A DNA stretch of 13,550 bases. Origin: an uncultured delta proteobacterium (GTDB taxonomy: Bacteria > RBG-13-61-14 > DRUE01). The stretch is taken from the NCBI GenBank assembly GCA_903930515.1, contig CAIYYW010000155.1, forward strand, positions 1-13,550, given 5' to 3'. This document shows, in pieces, positions 1-6,611 of this stretch (the first letter of the stretch is position 1; each line of letters opens with the position of its first letter). The notes under the pieces were generated by a model, which saw only the letters and a list, made by a program, of their open reading frames with translations, had not been told where the DNA came from and did no database searches. The translations under genes were made by a program, and so were the position numbers.

Positions 1-125
1 AGTACCTGATCATTCCCGGCCTGATGACCAAGCTGACCGTTGGCCTGGGCCGGATTTTACCCGCTGTGGGCCGGGCGATTGTGGACGCCAAGGTCGGAAA
101 GTGCTACCGAGGCCCCAAAAAATGA
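1..125 (+). CDS. C-terminal end of a probable short-chain dehydrogenase (partial)
   Basis: Only the last 40 codons are in the window, read in the frame starting at base 3 and ending in TGA at 123-125. The visible tail begins YLIIPGLMTKLTVGLGRILP. The pattern of a basic, hydrophobic 'IPGLM-K-T--LGR-LP' segment is typical of the C-terminus of classical SDR-family oxidoreductases (NAD(P)-dependent, Rossmann fold). The catalytic Tyr-x3-Lys and the nucleotide-binding glycines lie outside the window, so the substrate cannot be inferred. It ends 39 nt before the DUF362 gene and on the same strand, so the two are probably co-transcribed. The family call rests on the tail alone and is moderate. Confidence 0.55.
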   Translation, partial: YLIIPGLMTKLTVGLGRILPAVGRAIVDAKVGKCYRGPKK

Positions 126-164
126 CGACCCCAAGAGAAATCAGCGCCAAGAGCGGATGACATT

Positions 165-1214
165 ATGCGCGGCGGCTTTCAGTTTCTCTTCCGCAGCCAA
201 CGCATCCCCGGCGAGCCGCTGCATTTTGGAAAGCGGCTTAAGGCCAGGGGCGCCGGGCCTCTGCCTTTGCCTCCGACCCGCGTCTATCCGAATATGCCCG
301 ACGCGGTGGTGGCGGTTCGTGGTGTTAAGGACGATCTTATGTCCGCGGTGCGGGATGCGGTGCTCGCCGCGGGCGGTATAGAGGAAATCCAGCCGGGACA
401 GACGGTGATGATCAAGCCCAATATGTGCGGCCCGGCCATCGGCGGCCGCCACCCCGGCCGCATTACCACCAACCCCGAGGTTTTGCGCGCGGTCATCCGC
501 CTGTGCAAAGAGCGCAGGGCGCGGATCATTGTCGGCGACCGCTCTATGTTCCTGACCGAACTTGCCTTCCGCACCACCGGCTTCGCGCGCATCTGCCAAG
601 AGGAGATGGTGGAGGGGCTGCCCTGGACGCGCTCGGGGTATGTGTGGTTCAAGCCCGGCAAGCGGCACTGGTCGCGGGGGTTTCGCGTGGCCAAGGCGCT
701 GATGGACGCGGACCACTTTATCAACCTGCCCCTGCTCAAGAACCACCGGGTGGCGGGCGCGGACTTCACCTGCTGCTTGAAGAGCTTGGTGGGCGCGCTC
801 ATGCCGCTTGACCGGTACCAGGAAGGACCGGACGCGCTCCACACCCTGAACCTCTCGGAAAAGGTCGCCGAACTTAACCTGGTCAGGAAGCCTACGATCA
901 ACATCGTGGATGCGCTCAGCATCGCGGTGCGGGGCGGGCCGGACGGACTCAGTAATAGCCCCCTCTGGGTGGACGCCAACCTGATCATCGCGTCCAAGGA
1001 CCGGGTGGCGTGCGACTCGGTGGCGCTGGCGGCCCTTAGGCGTTTCGGCGAGGAGAAGGGCGTGAAGCTGCCCTATGTGAATAAGAAGGTGTGGGATCAG
1101 GCTCAGATTTATTACGGCGCGGAACTGGGGCTGGGCCAGGCCGATCCCGCACACATAACGATTGAGGATGTGAGAGTTCCGAACCTTGATCAGATCCGGG
1201 GGGCGTGGCGATAA
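165..1214 (+). CDS. DUF362 family protein
   Basis: 349 aa. The protein matches the DUF362 pattern: a VMIKPNMCG segment (about residues 81-89), a TTNPEVLRAVIRLC helix (101-114), the NLPLLKNH motif (187-194), a CCLKSLVGA segment (203-211), a central IVDALSIAV (247-255) and a late DRVACDSVALAAL segment (279-291). The biochemical role of the family is unknown; some members carry ferredoxin domains. This one has no CxxCxxC iron-sulfur cluster at its C-terminus. The start at 165 follows an AAGAGCGGA sequence. ATG at 294 (Met44) is an alternative, because conserved sequence only begins there and the first 43 residues are basic and lack a clear signal peptide. It lies 39 nt after the SDR fragment and 30 nt before the acetoacetate-decarboxylase-like gene, so an operon is likely. 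Family assignment is firm; function is not known. Confidence 0.85.
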   Translation: MRGGFQFLFRSQRIPGEPLHFGKRLKARGAGPLPLPPTRVYPNMPDAVVAVRGVKDDLMSAVRDAVLAAGGIEEIQPGQTVMIKPNMCGPAIGGRHPGRITTNPEVLRAVIRLCKERRARIIVGDRSMFLTELAFRTTGFARICQEEMVEGLPWTRSGYVWFKPGKRHWSRGFRVAKALMDADHFINLPLLKNHRVAGADFTCCLKSLVGALMPLDRYQEGPDALHTLNLSEKVAELNLVRKPTINIVDALSIAVRGGPDGLSNSPLWVDANLIIASKDRVACDSVALAALRRFGEEKGVKLPYVNKKVWDQAQIYYGAELGLGQADPAHITIEDVRVPNLDQIRGAWR

Positions 1215-1244
1215 CGAGTTGGAAAAATTCCAGGGGGTATCTCA

Positions 1245-1982
1245 ATGTATGAAAACAAATGGATGCGGCAACTGGGCCGGCTGCTTTACGGCCGGAGGGT
1301 TTTCTGGGTGGTGCCGGTAGGGTCGCGGCAGGTGACCTCGGTTCGGCTCAGGTTGCCGGTGGCGGTTGACAAGCTGGCATTGTACCGCTCGCTGCTGCCG
1401 CGGGAGCTGGAAATGCCGGCCGTGCCGCGGATCTATTTTTACATCTCGGAGTTCCAGGGAACCTACCCGGTTAAGATTGAGGGCGGATATCGGGAAGCAG
1501 CGGTCTCCCTGACCGCGGGCTGCAAGCGTGACTTAAAAACCGAACTCCGCAAAGGCGGCTGGTTCCCGCTGGAAATGCCGGTCAGCGCGAAATCAGCGCT
1601 TAACAGCGGCCTCATTATGGGGTACCCCAAATACCTGGCCGAGATCTCGCTGGTTGCCGGAGACCGCAAAGGCGAGGGCGCGGTGAAGGTGGATGGGCAG
1701 GATTTTTTCCGGATGCAATATGATCCGGCTGAGGTTGAGGTCCGGGGCCTGGAAGAAGAAGAAATGACCGTGCCCTTTTATCTGGTCGCCGACGGTCGGA
1801 TCAATATCATGCAAAATGAAGTGGCGGAACAAAGCTCTTTCACCTGCCGGACCGGCATAGTCAGCGTCAGGGTCAACTCCCAGGCCCGCTGGACCGGACT
1901 GCTGGACAGCCCCGAGATCAAAGGACCGGGGGTCCTGAAAATCATCACCGGTCGTTTCAATCTTACCCGCAGGTCCAGCTGA
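1245..1982 (+). CDS. Acetoacetate decarboxylase-like protein (ADC family)
   Basis: 245 aa, the usual length for the acetoacetate decarboxylase (ADC) superfamily. Family marks are YFYISEF (65-70), GGYREAAVSL (80-89), a WFPLEMPV strand (106-113) and GLIMGYPKYLAEISL (122-136). In Clostridium acetobutylicum ADC the equivalent motif is YPKK: the first Lys forms the Schiff base and the second lowers its pKa. Here the motif is Y-P-K129-Y, so the Schiff-base lysine is kept and its neighbour is Tyr. The GRE just before the motif in the clostridial enzyme is also absent. Activity may thus be Schiff-base chemistry other than acetoacetate decarboxylation. ATG at 1245 is preceded by AGGGGG at a good distance. 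Last gene of the SDR-DUF362-ADC group; no convincing terminator follows. Confidence 0.8.
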   Translation: MYENKWMRQLGRLLYGRRVFWVVPVGSRQVTSVRLRLPVAVDKLALYRSLLPRELEMPAVPRIYFYISEFQGTYPVKIEGGYREAAVSLTAGCKRDLKTELRKGGWFPLEMPVSAKSALNSGLIMGYPKYLAEISLVAGDRKGEGAVKVDGQDFFRMQYDPAEVEVRGLEEEEMTVPFYLVADGRINIMQNEVAEQSSFTCRTGIVSVRVNSQARWTGLLDSPEIKGPGVLKIITGRFNLTRRSS

Positions 1983-2018
1983 GTTAATCTCGCATAACCG
2001 CTGATCCCGGGACGCGCT
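1983..2018. other. Start of the 241-bp gap between convergent genes
   Basis: The gap between the ADC-like gene (+) and the lipoprotein gene (-) runs to 2223. It holds repeat copy A (2019-2063) and then AT-rich sequence with two CTTTTCTGA words around 2115 and 2139. A short inverted repeat, AGGGTG-TT-CACCCT, covers the lipoprotein stop codon (2212-2225). It has no T-run on either strand, so it is at best a weak terminator. I see no further gene here. Confidence 0.4.
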
Positions 2019-2063
2019 TGACCTGCCCACAATACTTGCGCCACCCTTTAGGTTTGTGTCAAT
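2019..2063 (-). repeat. Dispersed 45-bp repeat, copy A (orphan)
   Basis: Ungapped match to the repeat seen at 3784, 5857 and 6612. On the minus strand it starts with TTGACA (2057-2062) and ends with GGGCAGGTCA (2019-2028). It points leftward into the 3' end of the convergent ADC-like gene, with no minus-strand gene start ahead. The hexamer that reads TACAAG in the other three copies is CGCAAG here (2035-2040). It is the most diverged copy. Confidence 0.75.
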
Positions 2064-2223
2064 CCCCTATGACCCGACTCCTGCTCAAACCAATCAATTA
2101 TTCAATATTCCCCCGCTTTTCTGAAAAATTTCCTCCCTTTTCTGACATAAAGATATGAGGACGTTCGGACAGACCGGTTGCAAAGTGCTTCTAAACGCTC
2201 AACTCATTACAAGGGTGTTCACC

Positions 2224-3726
2224 CTAATAAAGCTTAAGCAGCGGGAACCGTTCAAGTTCGGCTTTGATCTCTTCATCTATTTTCTTCACATCGCTCTCTA
2301 GCGAGTTAATTTTCTTTTTAATCTCAGGATGATTGGCAATGTATTTCTTGGCCTCCGGATCGGTGCTGGTTCTTTTGTAATCGGGAGGGCTGATTTTATA
2401 CTTATCGGCAATAGCGGTAAATGCGGAAACGAGCGACTTGTTGGCATCAATTGCCTTGTCGTTCAGTTCCGGATCATTGGCTTGGCTGGATTTCAGGAGC
2501 TGTAGAAATTTGCTTTTATGGTCCTTCGACAAAGACAGCTTGTCTGCTTCAAATTGATAAAAAATCTCTGGAGAGATCAGGTTGCCCTCCACCTCCGGAC
2601 TGATTGTCGCTAGAGCCCCTAATGCGGCGCTGTGCACAAAACCCTCTTCGTCTTTCAGCATCTTTCTAAGAACGGGAACTGCGTCTTTCGCCTCTGGTCC
2701 GATTTCCCGAAGCGCCACTGCTGCAGATCCTTGTATGTCGTCATCATCCCTTTTTAAGGCCTCGATGAGAATAGGGATTGCGGCGACTCCGATTTTTCCG
2801 AGTTCCCTAATTGCATAGCCGCCCACAAATTTATTTTTGCTTTTTAATGTCTCGGAAAATACTCGAATGGCTTCATCCGTGGAAGGCGGATACATATAAG
2901 ATATAATGATCGGCATACAGTCCAATGCTGCATTTATTGTTGTCAATCCTGCGCTGGAATCGCGCTCGATCCCCACCTTCCACTGGAAGTCTCCAGGATG
3001 CTCAATATATTCCGGCAACTTGGAGCTTTGGGTGGAATGGCAGCTTTTCTTTGTCTCTCCCTTGTTCTTAAGACTAATGTTCACCCTGTTACTCGCCGCC
3101 GGACATGCATAGCCTGCATCGTAAGACCCACACATTTTCCTGATTTCAATAACGACAATAAGCTCATTCTCCGCTCGCTCCGATGATGTGATTACATAAC
3201 CCATTGCGGTTATTGGACTTGTTATATATCTTTCGCGTTCGTAAAATAGCTGTCCAGGTATTTCAAAATTGGAGTCAATCTTGGTCGTGATTCTTATGAA
3301 TTTATTCAGTCGTGTGCGCGCTTCATCCGCGAACTTGTTGTTGGGATATTCTTGAAGGAATTGCTCGTAGGCCTCGGGGGTGTCGGTTTTTCTAGCATGT
3401 TTGAAAGGCAGTTCTTCTATGCGCAAGAGCGCTTTATCGGTAAAGCTGCCCTTGGGGTATTTCGCCAGGAAGCTTTCGTAGGCCTCTATGGTGTCGGCCT
3501 TTTTAGCGGCCGAGAAATTGAGCGCCTCAATTCTCGATAGTGCCTCGCCAGCGTATTTTTTATTGGGGTATTCCTTTAGAAAATCTTCGTATGCTTCAAC
3601 GGTGTCAGCCTCTTTCGCCGATTTGTAGGCCCGGGATTCGCATCCAGAAACCATAACGACGAAAATGACCGCAATCATCATCCTTTTTGTTTTATCGTCC
3701 TTGTTCATTCTCATATGGGTTTCCAT
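2224..3726 (-). CDS. Lipoprotein with three 37-aa TPR-like repeats and HEAT-like repeats
   Basis: 500 aa. A basic N-terminus and the hydrophobic stretch MMIAVIFVVMVSGC end in a lipobox with Cys29, so it is a predicted lipoprotein. Three tandem 37-residue repeats follow (about 35-145), each with the pattern ADT-EAYE-FL-EYPN-K-ADEA---I, similar to TPR-like units of YbgF/BamD-type envelope proteins. Residues 146-280 form a Cys-containing region I do not recognise. About 283-378 are PBS-lyase/HEAT-like repeats (AIPILIEALKRDDDDIQGSA and AVPVLRKMLKDEEGFVHSA). The C-terminus is helical and charged. The likely role is protein binding at the envelope; no catalytic motif is seen. The start is uncertain: ATGs at 3726, 3714 and 3708 are in frame and none has a strong ribosome site. 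It appears less GC-rich than neighbouring operons, which suggests separate acquisition. Repeat copy B lies just upstream. Confidence 0.75.
   Translation of the reverse strand: METHMRMNKDDKTKRMMIAVIFVVMVSGCESRAYKSAKEADTVEAYEDFLKEYPNKKYAGEALSRIEALNFSAAKKADTIEAYESFLAKYPKGSFTDKALLRIEELPFKHARKTDTPEAYEQFLQEYPNNKFADEARTRLNKFIRITTKIDSNFEIPGQLFYERERYITSPITAMGYVITSSERAENELIVVIEIRKMCGSYDAGYACPAASNRVNISLKNKGETKKSCHSTQSSKLPEYIEHPGDFQWKVGIERDSSAGLTTINAALDCMPIIISYMYPPSTDEAIRVFSETLKSKNKFVGGYAIRELGKIGVAAIPILIEALKRDDDDIQGSAAVALREIGPEAKDAVPVLRKMLKDEEGFVHSAALGALATISPEVEGNLISPEIFYQFEADKLSLSKDHKSKFLQLLKSSQANDPELNDKAIDANKSLVSAFTAIADKYKISPPDYKRTSTDPEAKKYIANHPEIKKKINSLESDVKKIDEEIKAELERFPLLKLY
3292..3624 (-). repeat. 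Three in-frame tandem 111-bp repeats within the lipoprotein gene
   Basis: Three copies of a 37-codon unit encode residues 35-145 of the lipoprotein. The aligned Asp residues are D41, D78 and D115, exactly 37 apart, and each unit contains EAY-(E/Q)-FL and YP. The units are similar but not identical in DNA, so the duplication is not recent. Confidence 0.8.
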
Positions 3727-3783
3727 TTCATTGTACTTGTATGTTTCCGCCCTTCAGGCTCTGTTTTCGGTGCCTACCGCAGA

Positions 3784-3829
3784 TGACCTGCCCCCAATAC
3801 TTGTACCATTTTTTTAGTTAGTGTCAACC
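3784..3829 (-). repeat. Dispersed 45-bp repeat, copy B (promoter-like, ahead of lipoprotein)
   Basis: On the minus strand it reads GTTGACACTAACT, a run of A, then TGGTACAAGTATTGGGGGC and AGGTCA. TTGACA (complement of 3822-3827) and TACAAG (complement of 3800-3805) are 16 bp apart and point at the lipoprotein start about 74 nt further on. Copy D matches 42 of 45 bases with no gap. Similarity to copy C extends outward to about 3845 (CTTGC--CCGGGG). The promoter reading is inference: TTGACA is a perfect -35 box, but TACAAG is an imperfect -10. Confidence 0.75.
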
Positions 3830-3860
3830 ACTCTTGCTACCGGGGATGGGCCGAACCAGC

Positions 3861-3887
3861 TAAAAAGAGGGCCTTCGGGCACCCTCT
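3861..3887 (-). terminator. Rho-independent terminator, leftward
   Basis: On the minus strand AGAGGG (3887-3882) pairs with CCCTCT (3871-3866) around a ten-base loop, followed at once by TTTTA. On the plus strand no T-run follows, so it acts leftward. It would stop transcription coming from the cyclase side just before repeat copy B and the lipoprotein gene. Confidence 0.55.
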
Positions 3888-4219
3888 TGATTCGCTTTCA
3901 GGCCAGGAGGGCTAATGGCTGTCACCCCAAAACCACTCTCAGGATTAACCCTACGATTTGCAAAACGGTTGAGAAAATTTGCCAAAAGCCCAGTTTTTCC
4001 TTCTTGCTCATCTCAGATCTCCTCCCCCGTGTTCCTCTTTCAGCTTCTTTTCAGCCCAAAAGGTTTGGTCAATGGTGCGGCTGGCGAACTGGAAAAACAT
4101 GGATCGGCAGGTTTCCCCAAAAATTGCCTTGGGAAATACACAACCGATTCCACAACCGAAAATAGCCGTCCTCGGAAATGCAATAGAATCAAGCGATTAT
4201 CTGGCGCGAGGAGGGGGAA
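3888..4219. other. Gene-free spacer, probably decayed sequence
   Basis: Reading frames here are short, overlapping, Cys/Pro/Ser-rich and without recognisable motifs or ribosome sites, so I call no gene. A GGCTGTCACCCC word lies at 3917-3928. A near match, GGCTGTCCCCCC, lies at a comparable place after repeat copy C (5958-5969). This suggests that the spacers after copies B and C are remnants of related elements. Confidence 0.35.
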
Positions 4220-4465
4220 TTGAATCTAAAAGGGGTCCGGAACTCTCCCCGTACTCACAAGGACAGGATCAAGACTAAAGCCGGACAAATTCCAGGACTT
4301 GGACAGGATAATCAGACTGATGCGGACAGGCCCGGAACTGCCCCGGAACCGGCTAAAGAACATAACTGGCACATAACAGATTCCGACCTTCGCGCCGTGG
4401 TTGACGCATGGCCGAATTTGTCGGAATCAATAAAGGCAGAAATAGTTAAAAAAATAAAAATGTAA
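4220..4465 (+). CDS. Small hypothetical ORF with a helical C-terminal tail, possibly a remnant
   Basis: 81 codons from a TTG start preceded by GAGGAGGGGGAA, a strong ribosome site; the frame is open back to 4187. The first 50 residues are polar and low in complexity. Residues 52-81 form a probable helical hairpin, ITDSDLRAVVDAWPNLSESI followed by KAEIVKKIKM. The pattern L--V---W--L----K--I---I recurs in the remnant ending at 6267. From memory, such short tails are found at the ends of tyrosine-recombinase-type ORFs in environmental genomes; no search was made. It may be a real small protein or the preserved 3' end of a decayed gene. Confidence 0.4.
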   Translation: MNLKGVRNSPRTHKDRIKTKAGQIPGLGQDNQTDADRPGTAPEPAKEHNWHITDSDLRAVVDAWPNLSESIKAEIVKKIKM

Positions 4466-4548
4466 AAAAACTATGACCCACTACTCATGCCGAACCTGGC
4501 TTGGTTTTAAGGCAAACTTAACCACTGGTTCAATTTTTGGGGGGCAGA

Positions 4549-5856
4549 TCAGCCGATCACTTCGTAGATCTTGATCGGCTCCGGCAGGCCCTTGAGAGAA
4601 ATTTCGCCCTGCTGCAAGCACTTGATCTCGTCCTTGACAAGCAGGTAGGTGCTGTGGCTGATGGTGATACAGTCCGGCTTGGACACCGTTTCGAGGCGCG
4701 AGGCCAGGTTGACCGCCCCGCCCACCGCAGTGTAACTCAAACGTTCCTCCGAGCCGAAGTTCCCCACCGTGGCATAGCCGGTGTTGATCCCCACCCGGAT
4801 GTGCAGCGTGTCCTCGTAGCCCTGCTCCTGCCATTCCCTGCGCAGCCCGTCCAGCCGCGCCTGCATTTCCAGCGCCATCTTCACGCAGTCCAGCGCGTGC
4901 CGCCGGTCGTCGATGTACTCCGGGTCCCCGAAAAAGATCATCAAGGCGTCGCCTATGAACTTATCCACCGTCCCGCCCCACTTGTGCGCGATCTTGCTCA
5001 TTTCCGACAGGTAGCGGTTCAGGATTTGCCTGACCTCCTCCGGCTCCAGCCGGTCGGTCCAGCGTGTGAACCCCTGCACATCCGAGAATAAAATGGTCAG
5101 CCGCCGCCGGCGGTAGTCGGGCAGAGGCTGGTCCTGCTCCCCGGCCAGCGCTTCCACGAACTGGTGCGGGAGGTAGGTCTGGAGTTTTTCGCTCAACCGG
5201 TTGACCTTGTCCTGCTCCGCCCGCAGCCGAGCGTCCGACCCGGCGATAAACGCACTTAAGAACAGGCCCAAAATCAGTAGCGCGCAATAGGAAAAGAAAA
5301 TCAAGAAGTTGTTGTACACAGTCAGGCTCGGCTGCGGCCGCGCATAAAAAGGCGTCACGATGCTTTTGGCGATCATGGTCGCGATCAAACAGAACGAGAT
5401 GAAGGCCACCATCGCCAGCATCTTTTTCCATTTGCCGGGCGGGAAGATCAGGATGGTGATAATCACCATCGGGATGAAGTTGACATACCCGAGCGCGCCC
5501 TTCTCGTCGAAGAACACCGTCATGCACGACTGGAAAAACACCACCGCCGTGGCAAAGAGCATGGCCGCGGTCGAATGGCGTCCGGTCTTGCTTAAGATCA
5601 ATACCGCCAGCATGGCCACAATCGCCAGCGAGACCGGGATATGGTTGATGTAGAACCCATTCAGCAGACTACCCGCGTCCGGGCCGAGACCTTTCAACAG
5701 TTCTCCCAGCAGTCCGAGGCCGAACAACACCAGTTCGAAAATTGCCGCCGTGTTCAGCAACTGGATATGCTTCACATTTTCGGGCTTGGTCCGCTCAGTC
5801 ACGCCCAGATTGATGACCAGCATGATCCAGGCCCTGATTTTATATTCCACTCCCAT
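4549..5856 (-). CDS. Membrane-bound class III adenylate/guanylate cyclase
   Basis: 435 aa from ATG at 5856. About six hydrophobic segments fill residues 36-206. A linker with LSEKLQTYLPHQFVEAL (221-237) leads to a class III cyclase domain (about 250-435). Metal-binding aspartates are in ILFSDVQGFT (D259) and KFIGDALMIFFGDP (D303). K299 matches the purine-specifying Lys, and VNLASRLE supplies N383 and R387. The Asp that pairs with that Lys in adenylate cyclases (WGDAVN in Mycobacterium Rv1625c) is Gly380 here (VGGAVN), so ATP preference is not assured. It would make a cyclic nucleotide at the inner membrane; no receptor gene is adjacent. The frame is open upstream to 5937, but those codons are the repeat. 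ATG at 5823 is an alternative start. Repeat copy C abuts the start. Confidence 0.85.
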   Translation of the reverse strand: MGVEYKIRAWIMLVINLGVTERTKPENVKHIQLLNTAAIFELVLFGLGLLGELLKGLGPDAGSLLNGFYINHIPVSLAIVAMLAVLILSKTGRHSTAAMLFATAVVFFQSCMTVFFDEKGALGYVNFIPMVIITILIFPPGKWKKMLAMVAFISFCLIATMIAKSIVTPFYARPQPSLTVYNNFLIFFSYCALLILGLFLSAFIAGSDARLRAEQDKVNRLSEKLQTYLPHQFVEALAGEQDQPLPDYRRRRLTILFSDVQGFTRWTDRLEPEEVRQILNRYLSEMSKIAHKWGGTVDKFIGDALMIFFGDPEYIDDRRHALDCVKMALEMQARLDGLRREWQEQGYEDTLHIRVGINTGYATVGNFGSEERLSYTAVGGAVNLASRLETVSKPDCITISHSTYLLVKDEIKCLQQGEISLKGLPEPIKIYEVIG

Positions 5857-5902
5857 TGGCCTTGCCCAAATACTTGTATCACCCTTTAAGTTAGTGTCAA
5901 CC
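5857..5902 (-). repeat. Dispersed 45-bp repeat, copy C (promoter-like, abuts cyclase start)
   Basis: On the minus strand TTGACA (complement of 5895-5900) and TACAAG (complement of 5873-5878) are again 16 bp apart. TACAAG ends 16 bases before the ATG at 5856. If this is a promoter, the leader would be only about 10 nt, or about 40 nt if ATG 5823 is used. Similarity to copy B extends outward to about 5918 (CTTGC--CCGGGG). The gene-proximal GGCAAGGCCA differs from the GGGCAGGTCA of the other copies. Confidence 0.75.
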
Positions 5903-5988
5903 CCCCTTGCCTCCGGGGCCGGTGGCTTATACCCCAAGGAACTGTGAGGACGATGGCGGCTGTCCCCCCCCTGGCAAAAATTTTCTAA

Positions 5989-6267
5989 GGAGGGCCAAAC
6001 CGAGACAACTCCGCTGCAGAAACCGCGAAAATCCGCACAGAATACAGCGATGAGCAGGGTTCAGAAAACGGCCTGAATTACAACTCCATTACACCTTCTT
6101 CACACTTACCCGACACTCCTTTGCACAAAAAGTGTGCCCTATGTGTGCACAAAAATTCTCTCCGACTCGCGCCCGAGCTGGAGTTTGTCAAGAGCGTCTG
6201 GGCCGACCTCGACGACGAGGTCAAACAAAAAATCCTAGCCATTATCTCAAAGGAGGTAATACCATGA
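5989..6267 (+). pseudogene. Remnant ORF with the shared L--V---W--L tail motif
   Basis: A frame opens after TAA (5986-5988) and runs to TGA at 6265-6267, with no good ATG start. It contains a C-A-L-C pair (HKKCALCVHKN) and ends in ELEFVKSVWADLDDEVKQKI LAII (6175-6246). That segment has the same spacing of L, V, W, L, K, I and I as the small ORF ending at 4465. The final TGA overlaps the ATG of the next gene (ATGA), which would allow translational coupling. GC use is uneven and the 5' part looks random, so I treat it as a decayed gene or preserved 3' end. It may still be a short ORF from a non-ATG start such as TTG 6121 or GTG 6145. Confidence 0.35.
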
Positions 6268-6467
6268 AGGTGAAGGATGTCACTCCAAAAGGGTTGGCAT
6301 GCATCGCCGGTGGTTGCCCAGCGATTTTCAAGACTGACAGAGGCACCTATCTCATCATCGGGACTAATCTGGATTCAGCCAGAGGTCTGCTCTCCGACAG
6401 AATCGGGCCGAATGAAGTTGTAATCGAAGTCCCGGCCGAGCTTGTGCGAAGCATCAAACTCATATAG
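6264..6467 (+). CDS. Small conserved hypothetical protein (CPAIF/TDRGTY type)
   Basis: 67 aa. ATG at 6264 is preceded by a near-perfect AAGGAGGTAAT ribosome site and overlaps the previous frame by ATGA. Recognisable elements are CPAIF (18-22), TDRGTYLIIG (24-33) and EVVIEVPAEL (51-60), giving a short beta-rich protein. It has Cys13 and Cys18. I recall similar small proteins (CPA/T-[IV]-[FY] then TDRGT) next to XRE-type regulators, notably in actinobacteria, but no function is known to me and no such regulator is seen here. The strong ribosome site and motif-rich sequence make it a real gene. A terminator-like hairpin follows at 6494. Confidence 0.65.
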   Translation: MKVKDVTPKGLACIAGGCPAIFKTDRGTYLIIGTNLDSARGLLSDRIGPNEVVIEVPAELVRSIKLI

Positions 6468-6493
6468 GCCTTTGCCCGGGAATTGCCGAAGGG

Positions 6494-6521
6494 AGGGAGA
6501 CTATAGGTCCCCTTTCTTTCT
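6494..6521 (+). terminator. Candidate rho-independent terminator
   Basis: GGGAGAC (6495-6501) pairs with GTCCCC (6507-6512) with one bulged A and a TATAG loop, followed by TTTCTTTCT. It lies 27 nt after the stop of the small protein gene and about 90 nt before repeat copy D. The T-run is interrupted by C, so efficiency is uncertain. Confidence 0.4.
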
Positions 6522-6611
6522 GACCTGTTCACTCTAAAATAGACGAATTCTTAAAGGATACAAAAGGTTGCTTTTATCAGCCTTCCCTGCATACCGCTCC
6601 CTCAAATGGGT

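Noticed and set aside
141-1154. Long minus-strand open frame opposite the DUF362 gene
   Set aside because: Arg/His/Pro-rich translation with no motifs; a GC-driven shadow of a gene with clear DUF362 motifs.
2212-2225. AGGGTG-TT-CACCCT as a terminator
   Set aside because: Short stem, two-base loop and no T-run on either strand.
3821-4278. Overlapping plus-strand ORFs of about 100 aa
   Set aside because: No ribosome sites, low-complexity Pro/Ser/Lys sequence, and overlap with the repeat and a terminator; probably non-coding debris.
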